DNA of 64,000 nt, taken from NCBI GenBank assembly GCA_030637025.1, contig DAOVVV010000005.1:1-64000 (forward strand), written 5' to 3'. Position 1 is the stretch's first letter, and every line of letters begins with the position of its first letter. Of the stretch, positions 46,916-56,143 are shown in pieces. The position numbers and the translations under genes are program-made. This DNA is from JAGLHV01 sp023143305 [NCBI: Clostridia bacterium]. GTDB taxonomy: Bacteria > CBDUZB01 > JAGLHV01. Below the pieces are notes generated by a model that was not told where the DNA came from, made no database searches, and was given only the letters and a program-made list of their open reading frames with translations.

Positions 46916-49021
46916 ATGTTTAGTAAATTAGAAAGCATTAAAAAGAAATATTTTTTGTTTGCTCTGGGAATATATTTATTATTTTTTTTTATTTCAGAAG
47001 TATATGCAAATTCGTTAATGAATAATATTATTTGCCTTTTTCGGGAAAGTCAGGAACTGGACAAAAAGATTATCAAGAAAATGAGATTTGAATTATTTGA
47101 CACTTGGGTTTTGAGTGGAGATACTGAAAAATACATCTTTAAAAGTGACAATGGTGATCTATGGTTATTTAAAACTTATTCTTCCCCGGAAAGGATAAAA
47201 ATATCAAGGGCTATATATCTTTTGTCTCAATTATTAGGGATTTCTACACCCCGACTCTACGAAATCACTTTGCCTATTAATGAAAAATTTGTATATGGCT
47301 CAATTCAAAAATTTATTACTGAATGTACAGGACTCAATAAAGTGCCGTTTAATCAATTAAAGAAAAAGCAAATCAGCGGGATACAAAATTGTCAGATTCT
47401 TGACTGGCTGATTTTAGACAATGATTCTACGGCGGATCATTTTATTATTGAGCCAAAAACTAAAGAGCTTATTATAGTAGATAAAGATGATTCTTTGCGT
47501 TATGTGGTGCGTGATTCTTTAGGTGAAAATCCGTGGAATAATTCCTATTATACTAAATTTTGGAATGCATATGTAAAGGGGGTGATAGATGTTGATTTCG
47601 GGGAGACTTTTGATTTTATTGATTATATACAGAGTATAAATAATAATGAATTTGAAAAGATATTTTCAATAATTTTAAATAAAAAAAAGTTAATAAATGA
47701 ATTTTTTTACCGAAAAAAAAACTTAAAAACCGAGTTTGATAACTTTCGGCAGAAATTATTGCGAAGACGAAAAGAACAATTTCAAATATCAGCTAAGAGC
47801 AAAGAAGAAAAACATTTGAACTTAGTTTTAGGAAAACTTAAAAAAACCCTTTTAGAAAAGAGAAAGGTACTTAAAAAATTAGAATCTAAAAGGCTTACAG
47901 AACAAAAAAACGTTGTGATTGTTTCTTCGGGAGAGGCGTGGTTTGCCGTAAAAGGATTAAATTACTGTTCAAGAGAAAAGTTTTTGCCTGGTATTGAAAA
48001 AATATTAGAAAAATTAAAATCTTTAGGGGACAATACTTTAAATATTTATGAAAGCCTGGCGATAAACCTATATATGGAAGAAGTTGAAAAAATACGGAAA
48101 AAGAAAGATATAGAAAATTTCCTGCAGAATAAAATTAAACGGATTACAATATATCCCGGACAGATAACAGATCTGAAGATATTAAACATAGAATATGATC
48201 TCAGATGTGCATATGGAGAAAATATGGGATTGTTTTCCGAATATAAAAAAGAAATTGAAATAAATCCTCACAATGTGTTGTTACATTTGAATTATATTCA
48301 GCACCCTGTAGAGGATAAATTTGATGAAGAAGAGCAGGATTTTTTAAAAATTTATAAGGAAAAAGCGGAGAATAGTGAAAATGATCCGGTGAATAAATTT
48401 GTATATGGAATATTATCAAAAGATTTAGATTGGCTTGGGAAAATAACCGATAGTTTTAGTTGGAAATATTTAGGAATGGCTCTGGTATGTAGTTTGAATA
48501 GGGACAGAGAAGACGCTATCGAATTTTGCAAAGAGGCCCTTATTCGTAATAAAGGCGGATTGGTTACTTCACAGGCATATATATTGTTAGGGCTCCTTTA
48601 TGAATGTAATGACAAGTGGGAAAGATTCGGAGAAGGATTTGATAAAGAAAAATCTATAGAAGCTTATAAAAAAGCCATTGAAATTGATCCTGAATCAATA
48701 AAAGCGCACTTGAATATGGGTATTCTCTATTTAATATTTGAAAAACCGGATAAAGCTTTGAAAGAATTTAAAGAGGTGAATAAATTAGATCCTCAATATG
48801 GAAAAGAGCATTTTCACATTGAAAATATAAATAAAAAGAGCTCCTATAAAAAAAAGAAAAAATATTTAGAAGCAGTAAAAATGAATACTCTTTCCGGAAG
48901 GCATCACTATATATTGGGTTTAGCATATTTAATAAAAGAGGATAGAGATATGGCTCAAAGACACTTTAATAAAGCAAAAGAATTTGGATATAAAATAAAT
49001 GATAAACTTGAGTTAAAATAA
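46916..49021 (+). CDS. Exported kinase-like/TPR protein (array member 6)
   Basis: The 701-residue protein starts at ATG 46916 with CAGGGG upstream; the TTG at 46874 would add a leader unlike any paralogue. Signal peptide ends EVYA (residue 31). Motifs: WLFK Lys86, LLSQLLGISTP, YGSIQ, LDND Asp170 with His175 at +5, IVDKD Asp189. It groups with the His-type members (EPKTKEL, LLSQLLG as in module B of the fusion gene) through its N-terminal half. Its last 80 codons instead resemble those of the following Glu-type genes almost base for base, a mosaic pattern. Confidence 0.65.
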   Translation: MFSKLESIKKKYFLFALGIYLLFFFISEVYANSLMNNIICLFRESQELDKKIIKKMRFELFDTWVLSGDTEKYIFKSDNGDLWLFKTYSSPERIKISRAIYLLSQLLGISTPRLYEITLPINEKFVYGSIQKFITECTGLNKVPFNQLKKKQISGIQNCQILDWLILDNDSTADHFIIEPKTKELIIVDKDDSLRYVVRDSLGENPWNNSYYTKFWNAYVKGVIDVDFGETFDFIDYIQSINNNEFEKIFSIILNKKKLINEFFYRKKNLKTEFDNFRQKLLRRRKEQFQISAKSKEEKHLNLVLGKLKKTLLEKRKVLKKLESKRLTEQKNVVIVSSGEAWFAVKGLNYCSREKFLPGIEKILEKLKSLGDNTLNIYESLAINLYMEEVEKIRKKKDIENFLQNKIKRITIYPGQITDLKILNIEYDLRCAYGENMGLFSEYKKEIEINPHNVLLHLNYIQHPVEDKFDEEEQDFLKIYKEKAENSENDPVNKFVYGILSKDLDWLGKITDSFSWKYLGMALVCSLNRDREDAIEFCKEALIRNKGGLVTSQAYILLGLLYECNDKWERFGEGFDKEKSIEAYKKAIEIDPESIKAHLNMGILYLIFEKPDKALKEFKEVNKLDPQYGKEHFHIENINKKSSYKKKKKYLEAVKMNTLSGRHHYILGLAYLIKEDRDMAQRHFNKAKEFGYKINDKLELK

Positions 49022-49185
49022 TTCTGCGAAATAACACATTCTGCCTGTCCGTTAGTCCATAAGGCGGGTCATTCCGCTCCGCCTCAGGCGGATGATGCGG
49101 AATCTATAATGTTCTTAAACTATAAATAGATTCCTGCTTCCGCAGGAATGACAATGAAGGTAAAAAGGCTATTTTGCAGGCAGAA
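49022..49185. repeat. Intergenic palindromic repeat, family 1, copy B
   Basis: The core (49068-49152) has the same GTCATTCC...GGAATGAC inverted ends, GCTCCGCCTCAGGCGGA hairpin and ATTCCTGC-TTCC-GCAGGAAT hairpin as the copy at 27296, and shares its right-flank string (49159-49179). The left flank contains TTCTGC-AAATA that pairs imperfectly with that right flank. The core is 11 bases shorter than copy A because one CATCCGCCTTA-type segment is missing. It sits in the 195-base gap between two array genes; an in-frame ATG at 49148 lies inside it and is not used. Confidence 0.75.
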
Positions 49186-49216
49186 GGCTACTTATGTTAA
49201 AGTAAAGGAGGATAAC

Positions 49217-51379
49217 GTGTTGGGAGAAAAACAAAAACTAACAGGGAAAATTTTTATTTTAATATTTTTTAAGGTGATAATAATAATAAACCTGACTATT
49301 ATTTTCCTTAATTTACGGGCCTATGCCGGTTTTGCCGTTAATGAAATTATTAAATTGGAAAAGGAAAATCAAAGATTAAATGAAGAAATCGCAGATAGAT
49401 TGAACTTTAAATTCAGGAAACAAAAAAAATTTGAATTCTACGGGGAAAATTATAAATATTTATTTAATGAGAAAAAGACAGATGACCTGTGGCTGTTTAA
49501 AATATATGAATCTTCATTCCCGGTAAATGCTACGGTTGTAACCTATCGGTTAGCACAATTATTAGGAATAGATATGCCGGAAATTACCGGAACTACTCTA
49601 CTTATTAATGAGCGGGAAAAATATGGTTCAATCCAAAAGATGTTTCCGGATGTGAAAAACATTGATGAGGTTCGTTTTAGTAGTTTGTCGGTCAAACAGA
49701 TAGAATCTATAATGAAAAATCAGGTATTAGATTGGATTGTATCTAATGTTGACATAGACGAAAGCGAATTTCTTATAGGGAAATACGGCAGGATTATTGC
49801 CATAGATAAAGATGAAACTTTTTCTGACGAAGGGAAAGCAATCTCATTAGCGGATAATGTGGGAGGAGATTCTTATTATTATCAATTCTGGAAAGCATTT
49901 CTTGAGGGCAAAGTGGAGACCGGTAAGGTTGATTTTAAAAAAGTATTCGAAGTAATAGATTATTTTCAAAAAATCAATGATGAATATATCATAAATATAT
50001 TTAATGATCTATTAAAAAAAGTAACGGCTCCTTCCGAATTTAATTCTATAGTAAAAAATGCAATTTTAAAAAAGCATAATTTGCGAAAGGATTTTGAAGA
50101 TTTCTATAAAGATTTAGCAAAAAATAAAATTTTTTCTTTTCGTACGCCGGTTATAGATAAAAATAATACTTATGCCCAATATGTCTTAGACAAACTAAAG
50201 GAAAATATTTATCAGAAAAGATATACACTTTCCCGTTTAAAACCTAAAAAAACAAATAAAAAAGAAAACATTAAAATAATATATTGTTTAGAGTCGCTGT
50301 ATTTAGTGAATGAACTGAATTATGTTTATAAAGAAAATTTTTTTTCCTCATCAAATCGGGTTATTAAAAAACTAAATGACTTAAAGAAAAAAAATCCTCC
50401 TATTTATGAACAATTTGCTATAGATTTATATATTGAACAGGTTAAGAATCTCCAGAATAGAAAAAATATAGAAAACTTTATGTTACAAGGAATAAAAGAA
50501 ATTATTTTGTGTTCCGAAGAAATGACAGACAGTGAAATATTAAAGATGGAATATAATTTAAGAGTTATTTATGGTAAAGAGCAGAAAGAATTTGGATACT
50601 ATAGAAAAGAGATTGAGAGAAAACCGCGGGATATTTTAGCACATCTGGATTATATTAAATACCCCGTAAAAGGGGATTTAAATAGGGAGGAGAAGTTGAT
50701 TTTAAAAGAATATAAAGAGTGGTTAAATAAATATCCGGTAGACTTTACATATCAGGTCCTTTATGGCATAGTATCAAATGATGAAGAATATCTGAAAAGG
50801 ATAGAAGATGATTTTGCCTGGAAGCATTTGGGATTGGCATTAATTTATAGTTTTGATAAGGAGGGGGAGAAAGCAATAAAAGAATGTAATAAAGCTTTAC
50901 TTTGTAAAAAGGAAAGGGGAAGTAGTTTTTGTTCCTATATGTTGTTGGGGGTTCTTCATGAATATAATAGTAAGTGGGAAAGGTTTGGAGAGGGGTTTGA
51001 TATGGAAAAATCTATAAGGGCTTATAAAAAAGCCCTTAAAATTAATCCGGAATCAGTGAAAGCTCACTTGAATATGGGTGTTCTTTATTTAATCTCGGAA
51101 AAGCCGGATAAAGCTTTGGAAGAATTTGAAGAAGTAACTAGATTAGATTTTCAATACGGAAAAAAACATTTTTATCCGGATAAAATAAATAAAAAGAGTT
51201 CGTATAAAAACAAGAAAGAATATTTAGAAGCAATAAGGATGAATACTCTTTCCGGAAGGCATCATTATATCTTGGGTTTAGCATATTCGATAAAAGAGGA
51301 TAGAGATATGGCGCAAAGACATTTTAATAAAGCGAAAGAGTTTGGATATAAAGCGAATAATAAAGTTAAAAACAAGTAA
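49217..51379 (+). CDS. Exported kinase-like/TPR protein (array member 7)
   Basis: The 720-residue protein starts at GTG 49217, since AAAGGAGG stands 5 bases before it; the in-frame ATG 49148 falls inside the family 1 repeat. A very hydrophobic signal helix (IFILIFFKVIIIINL) ends RAYA near residue 37. Motifs: WLFK Lys95, YRLAQLLGIDMP, YGSIQ, SNVD Asp179, Glu184 at +5, AIDKD Asp197. A short deletion is visible between loop and IDKD (GKYGRIIAIDKD). It is a close pair with the next gene (shared AVNEIIKLEKE, FYGENYK, TYAQ-VLDKLKENIYQK), a recent duplication. Confidence 0.65.
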   Translation: MLGEKQKLTGKIFILIFFKVIIIINLTIIFLNLRAYAGFAVNEIIKLEKENQRLNEEIADRLNFKFRKQKKFEFYGENYKYLFNEKKTDDLWLFKIYESSFPVNATVVTYRLAQLLGIDMPEITGTTLLINEREKYGSIQKMFPDVKNIDEVRFSSLSVKQIESIMKNQVLDWIVSNVDIDESEFLIGKYGRIIAIDKDETFSDEGKAISLADNVGGDSYYYQFWKAFLEGKVETGKVDFKKVFEVIDYFQKINDEYIINIFNDLLKKVTAPSEFNSIVKNAILKKHNLRKDFEDFYKDLAKNKIFSFRTPVIDKNNTYAQYVLDKLKENIYQKRYTLSRLKPKKTNKKENIKIIYCLESLYLVNELNYVYKENFFSSSNRVIKKLNDLKKKNPPIYEQFAIDLYIEQVKNLQNRKNIENFMLQGIKEIILCSEEMTDSEILKMEYNLRVIYGKEQKEFGYYRKEIERKPRDILAHLDYIKYPVKGDLNREEKLILKEYKEWLNKYPVDFTYQVLYGIVSNDEEYLKRIEDDFAWKHLGLALIYSFDKEGEKAIKECNKALLCKKERGSSFCSYMLLGVLHEYNSKWERFGEGFDMEKSIRAYKKALKINPESVKAHLNMGVLYLISEKPDKALEEFEEVTRLDFQYGKKHFYPDKINKKSSYKNKKEYLEAIRMNTLSGRHHYILGLAYSIKEDRDMAQRHFNKAKEFGYKANNKVKNK

Positions 51380-51389
51380 AGGGCATACT

Positions 51390-53540
51390 ATGTTGGTTAA
51401 AAGGCAGGGGTTAACAAGGAAAAATGTTTTTTTTGTAGTGATATTAATATATCTGGCTATTGCTTGCCTTAATTTGGATCTATATGCTTATTCCGCCGTT
51501 AATGAAATTATTAAACTGGAAAAAGAAAAGCAAAAGTTAAATGAAGAAATTATTAATAGCTTGAATCTCAGATTTAGTAAACGAAGAAAGGTTAATTTCT
51601 ATGGAGAAAATTATAAATGTTTTTTAAAGGACAGGGAATCAGATGATTTATGGTTATTTAAAATATATAAATCTTCCTTTCCGGCAAATGCTACAGTGGC
51701 AACTTACCGGTTGGCAGAGTTATTAGGATTGGATGTTCCGGACATTGCCGGGATTACTTTGATTATTAATGAACAGGAAAGATACGGTTCAATTCAAAAA
51801 ATGATACCCGGTGTGAAAAGAATTGATAAGATACCGCTTAGTCAATTATCTTCTAAACAAGTAGAGTCTATAATGAAAAATCATGTACTGGATTGGCTGG
51901 TATTTAATAGTGATATGGACAACGATGAGTTTCTTATAGAGGAAAAAACGGGCAGGGTTATAGCCATTGATAAGGATAAAACCTTTTCTGACGAAGAAAA
52001 AACAGTTTTGTTGGAACAAAAGAGGGGAAAGGATTTTTATTGTCATGATTTTTGGGGTGCTTATTTGAAGGGGGAAATAATTGTTAAAAATGTTAGTTTT
52101 AAGAAAGTGTTCGAATTGATAGATTGTTTTCAAAGAATTGATGATGAGGATATAATAAATATATTAGATGATTTGTTAAGCGAGGTAATGAGTCCCGGCG
52201 AATATAATTCGATACTAAAAGCAATAATTTTAAAAAAGCATAATTTGAGGAGGGATTTTGAAAAGTTTTATAAAAAGTTAACAAAAAATAAAGGTTTTTC
52301 TTTTAGTGCCCCTTCTATAGATAAAGATAATACTTATGCCCAATTTGTCCTGGACAAATTAAAGGAAAATATTTATCAGAAAAAATCTACACTTGCCCGG
52401 CTGAAAATCAGAAAATTAAAGAAACAGGAAAAGATGAAAATAATAGCTTGTTTTGAGGTAATGTCTTTAGTGAATGAACTAAGATTTGTCCGCAAAGAAG
52501 AATTTTTTTCTTTATCAAACCTGATTATTAAAAAAATAGATTGTTTAAAGAAAAAAAAAGGTTCTGTTTATGAGCAATTTGTTATGGATTTATATATCGA
52601 ACAGATTAGAGATTTTCAAAATAGGAGGGGAATGGAAAAAATTATTTCAAGCAGGATAAAACAGATTGTTTTCTGTTTGGAAGAAATGACTAATAACAAA
52701 ATATTAAGGATAGAACATCATTTAAGAGTTATTTATGGCCAACCACAGAAAAAACCCGGATATGATAGAAAAGAAATTGAGAGAAAACCAGGGGATATTT
52801 TAGTACATTTAGACTATATTCAATGCCCTGTAAAAGGGGATTTAAATGCAGAGGAGGAACTGATTTTAAAAAAATATAAAGAGTGGGTAAATAAATATCC
52901 GTCGGATTTAACCTGTCAGGTTCTTTATGGAATAGTATCAAATAATGAAGAGTATCTAAAAGGGATAGAAGATAGTTTTGCCTGGAAACATTTGGGATTG
53001 GCATTAATTTATAGTTTTGGGAAAAAGAGAGGGAAGGCAATAAAAGAATGTAAGAAGGCTTTAATTTGTAAAAATGAAGGGGAAAGTACTTTTTGTGCCT
53101 TTATGCTTTTAGGGTTTCTTTATGAATATAAAAGTAAATGGGAAAGGTTTGAAGAAGGATTGGATATAAAAAAAGCTGTAGAAGTTTATAAAAAAGCTGT
53201 TAAATTTAATCCCGAATCGGTAAAGGCTCACTTGAATCTGGGTGTTCTTTATTTAATGTCGGAAAAGCCGGATAAAGCTTTGGAAGAATTTAAAGAAGTA
53301 AATAGATTAGATTTTCAATACGGAAAAAAACATTTTAATCTGGATAAAATAAATAAAAAGAGTTCGTATCGAAATAAGAAAGAATATTTAGAGGCAATAA
53401 GGATGAATACTCTTTCCGGAAGGCATCATTATATATTGGGTTTAGCATATTTAATAAAAGAGGATAAGAATCTGGCGCAAAGACATTTTAATAAAGCAAA
53501 AGAATTTGGATATAATAGATTAAAAAAGATAGGAAATTAG
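51390..53540 (+). CDS. Exported kinase-like/TPR protein (array member 8)
   Basis: The 716-residue protein starts at ATG 51390 with AAAGGG 6 bases upstream; TTG 51342 would overlap the previous gene and lacks support. Signal peptide ends DLYA near 33. Motifs: WLFK Lys91, YRLAELLGLDVP, YGSIQ, FNSD Asp175, Glu180 at +5, AIDKD Asp194. It is a tandem duplicate of the preceding gene. The usual RFGEGF before the TPRs is RFEEGL here, the only member with that change. The end reads MNTLSGRHHYILGLAYLIKED and is almost identical in DNA to the ends of both neighbours. Confidence 0.65.
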   Translation: MLVKRQGLTRKNVFFVVILIYLAIACLNLDLYAYSAVNEIIKLEKEKQKLNEEIINSLNLRFSKRRKVNFYGENYKCFLKDRESDDLWLFKIYKSSFPANATVATYRLAELLGLDVPDIAGITLIINEQERYGSIQKMIPGVKRIDKIPLSQLSSKQVESIMKNHVLDWLVFNSDMDNDEFLIEEKTGRVIAIDKDKTFSDEEKTVLLEQKRGKDFYCHDFWGAYLKGEIIVKNVSFKKVFELIDCFQRIDDEDIINILDDLLSEVMSPGEYNSILKAIILKKHNLRRDFEKFYKKLTKNKGFSFSAPSIDKDNTYAQFVLDKLKENIYQKKSTLARLKIRKLKKQEKMKIIACFEVMSLVNELRFVRKEEFFSLSNLIIKKIDCLKKKKGSVYEQFVMDLYIEQIRDFQNRRGMEKIISSRIKQIVFCLEEMTNNKILRIEHHLRVIYGQPQKKPGYDRKEIERKPGDILVHLDYIQCPVKGDLNAEEELILKKYKEWVNKYPSDLTCQVLYGIVSNNEEYLKGIEDSFAWKHLGLALIYSFGKKRGKAIKECKKALICKNEGESTFCAFMLLGFLYEYKSKWERFEEGLDIKKAVEVYKKAVKFNPESVKAHLNLGVLYLMSEKPDKALEEFKEVNRLDFQYGKKHFNLDKINKKSSYRNKKEYLEAIRMNTLSGRHHYILGLAYLIKEDKNLAQRHFNKAKEFGYNRLKKIGN

Positions 53541-53561
53541 GAAAAATGGGTTTTAATATAA

Positions 53562-53894
53562 ATAATAAATCCGGATTTAGCAGAGTTACATCTCAATCTT
53601 GTTAATCTTTATTTAATCAAAAATTCACCTAAAAAGGAGTTAAAAGAGTTTAGGAATGCAGAAAGATTAAATTTTCGATGTGCGAAAGAACAGTTTTATC
53701 TGTATAAAATAAAGAAGAAGAGTTTATATAGAAATAAAAAGGAATATCCGGAGGCTATAAGAATGAATACCCTTTTCGGAAAAGATTATTATATCATGGT
53801 TATGGCTTGCATGGTAAAAGGAGATAAAGTTTCCGCAGAAAAGCATTTTGATAAATTTCTCTAGTTTGGGTATAAAAATGGAGGTTTAAAATGA
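53562..53894 (+). pseudogene. Decayed C-terminal remnant of a kinase-like/TPR array gene
   Basis: This lies in the 350-base gap between array members. The frame from 53562 reads INPDLAELHLNLVNLYLI..., then LYRNKKEYPEAIRMNTLFGKDYY, HFDKFL, an in-frame TAG at 53862, and FGYKNGG. That is the last 110 or so residues of the family, with the GAG of the usual K-EFGYK changed to TAG. A TAA at 53559 closes the frame upstream, and nothing of the kinase-like part remains; GFNI in another frame just before it may be the frameshifted RFGxGFNI loop. Altered residues at conserved sites (MNTLFGKDYY for MNTLSGRHHY) agree with loss of function. No start or signal peptide. Confidence 0.8.
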
Positions 53895-56059
53895 AAGACA
53901 TTGAATTTAAAAGTACGCTTATTAAAAAGCAATCGTTGAAAAACAAGAAATATTCAACTTTGTTTTTTTTAATGGTGATATGTTTTATCGGAAATTGTTT
54001 TGTTGTAGAATCAAGTGCAATTTCCGTTATAAAAAAAATTATTAAATTAGAAAAAGAAAACCAGGCGTTGAACGAAAAAATTATTACTAAATTAAGGTTT
54101 GAATTATATAAAGATAAGACATTGGGAGGAGAGACTTGTAAATATTTGCTTAGAAATAAAGAATCCGGTGAATTATGGTTATTTAAAAAATATGAATCGC
54201 TTGGTCCGGTGAATAGTACAATAGTGACATATCGGTTAGCTCAGTTATTAGGAGTAGACATATCGGAGATTATCAGGACTGTTTTACCCATTAATGAAAG
54301 AATGCAATATGGTTCAATTCAGAAAATAATACCCGGAGTTAAAAAAATTAACTCTATTCCTTTTAGCCGGTTATCTTCCGAACAAATAACCTCTATAATG
54401 AAAAATCGGGTATTAGACTGGCTCGTTTTTAATAGTGATACGGATAAGGATGAATTTCTTGTGGAAATAGAGACAGGGAAGATTATAGCCATTGATAAAG
54501 ATGAAACCTTTTATGATGAAAAATCAAGCATGTTAACAGATAATACGGAAGGAGATTCTTATTACTATGAATTCTGGGAAGCTTATTCAAAAGGGGAGTT
54601 TATCATTAGCGAAGTTAATTTAAAAGAAATATTTAAGTTGATAGATTATATTCAATGTATTAAGGACAAAGATATAACATATATAATAAACGATTTATTG
54701 AAAAATGTAAAAGATTCTTCTGAGTTAGAGTTCATAATAAAAAGAGTCCTTTCAAGAAAAAATAGTTTAAGAGTAAATTTTAAAAACTTCTATAAAAATT
54801 TATTAGAAAAACAGAATTGTTTTTTTCAAATACCTCTTGTTGATAAGGATAATACTTATGCCCGAACGGTGCTGAAAAGACTGGAAGAAAGTGTTTTTCA
54901 AAAAAAAACAAAACTTGCTCAATTAACATTGATGGAACGTGGAAAACAGGAGACTATCAAAAGAATATCTTGTTCGGATGCCTGGTATTTAATCGAGAGG
55001 TTAAATTATGTCTCCAGAGAAAAATTTTTTTCTTTAGCCGAAGATATTTTTAACAAACTGAATTATTTAAGGAAAAGAGTTCCTTCTGTTTTTGAGAAAT
55101 TTATTATAAACTTGTATCTCGAAAAACTTATAAATATCCAAAATAAAAGAGGAATGGAAAATTTTATCCAAAGAGAAATAAAAGAAATTGTTTTATATCC
55201 TGATCAAATAACAAACAGTAAAATATTAAATATAGAATACAATTTAAAAGCGATTTATGGGGATTCACGGGGAGAATTTAATAAGTATAAAGAAGCTGTT
55301 GTGAATAACCCCCGGAATATTTTATTTCATCTGGATTGTTTTCTCTATCCTATAAAAGATGAAGATTACGGTGAAAGGGATTTAATTGTAAAAGAATATA
55401 AGAAAAGGTTAGAAACAAATCCCGATGATTTAATAGATAAGCTCTTGTATGGCATAGCATTAAGAAATGATCAATATGTTAGGGCAATAGATGGTGATTT
55501 TGCCTGGAAGTATTTAGGATTGTCCTTGATTTATAGTTCTAAAGAAAGAAGAAGAAAAGCAATTGAAGAGTGTAAAAAAACATTACATTTTAAAAAGTCA
55601 AAAAAAATTGCGTATGAGACATATATGTTTTTAGGATTACTTTATGAGCATAATGATAGATGGGAACGGTTTGGAGAATGGTGTGAAGTGGAAAAGGCTT
55701 GTAATGCCTATAAAAAAGCAATTGCAATTAATCCGGAAAATGTTAAAGCTCATTTAAATCTGGGTATTCTTTATTTGATGATGGACCAACCCAACAAAGC
55801 TTTAAAAGAATTTAAAAAGGTAAATAAATTAGATTCACAATATGGAAAAAAACATTTTCATCTGGATAAAATAAATAAAAAAAGTTCGTATAAAAATAAG
55901 AAGGAATATTTAAACGCGGTAAGAATGAATACTCTTTCCGGAAGGAATCATTATATATTGGGTTTAGCATATTTAATAAAAGAGGATAAGAATCTGGCAC
56001 AAAGACATTTTAACAAGGCAAAAGAATTTGGATATATAGAAAAGATTGATCCTGAGTAG
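53891..56059 (+). CDS. Exported kinase-like/TPR protein (array member 9)
   Basis: The 722-residue protein has GGAGG 6 bases before ATG 53891, which overlaps the end of the pseudogene frame. A 20-residue basic leader precedes the signal helix, which ends ESSA near 43. Motifs: WLFK Lys99, YRLAQLLGVDI, YGSIQ, FNSD Asp183, Glu188 at +5, AIDKD Asp202. It is the sister of the member at 42552 in its first two thirds, but its 3' end is nearly identical to the two Glu-type genes just upstream, so the gene looks recombinant. One hallmark is altered: RFGEWCEVEK in place of RFGEGF. Confidence 0.65.
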   Translation: MKDIEFKSTLIKKQSLKNKKYSTLFFLMVICFIGNCFVVESSAISVIKKIIKLEKENQALNEKIITKLRFELYKDKTLGGETCKYLLRNKESGELWLFKKYESLGPVNSTIVTYRLAQLLGVDISEIIRTVLPINERMQYGSIQKIIPGVKKINSIPFSRLSSEQITSIMKNRVLDWLVFNSDTDKDEFLVEIETGKIIAIDKDETFYDEKSSMLTDNTEGDSYYYEFWEAYSKGEFIISEVNLKEIFKLIDYIQCIKDKDITYIINDLLKNVKDSSELEFIIKRVLSRKNSLRVNFKNFYKNLLEKQNCFFQIPLVDKDNTYARTVLKRLEESVFQKKTKLAQLTLMERGKQETIKRISCSDAWYLIERLNYVSREKFFSLAEDIFNKLNYLRKRVPSVFEKFIINLYLEKLINIQNKRGMENFIQREIKEIVLYPDQITNSKILNIEYNLKAIYGDSRGEFNKYKEAVVNNPRNILFHLDCFLYPIKDEDYGERDLIVKEYKKRLETNPDDLIDKLLYGIALRNDQYVRAIDGDFAWKYLGLSLIYSSKERRRKAIEECKKTLHFKKSKKIAYETYMFLGLLYEHNDRWERFGEWCEVEKACNAYKKAIAINPENVKAHLNLGILYLMMDQPNKALKEFKKVNKLDSQYGKKHFHLDKINKKSSYKNKKEYLNAVRMNTLSGRNHYILGLAYLIKEDKNLAQRHFNKAKEFGYIEKIDPE

Positions 56060-56062
56060 ACC

Positions 56063-56112
56063 GTAGGGAGTCGAAGGGTCTTGGGGCTCTTGCTGCGCGG
56101 TAGTTGATTTAT
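56063..56112. repeat. Intergenic repeat, family 2, partial copy B
   Basis: CGTAGGGAGTCGAAGGGT and, 15 bases on, TTGCTGCGCGGTAGTTGATTT lie in the gap between two array genes. The first matches the end of the copy at 40352 (GGAGTCGAATGG); the second matches the end of the copy at 58209 (TTGCTGAGGGGTAGTTGATTT). The hairpin half is missing, so this is a truncated element. Confidence 0.5.
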
Positions 56113-56143
56113 TATTAAATAATATAAAGAGGGGATAGAGGGG

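Noticed and set aside
49148-49216. Upstream in-frame ATG for the 49217 gene
   Set aside because: It lies within the family 1 repeat; the strong AAAGGAGG before GTG 49217 decides the start.
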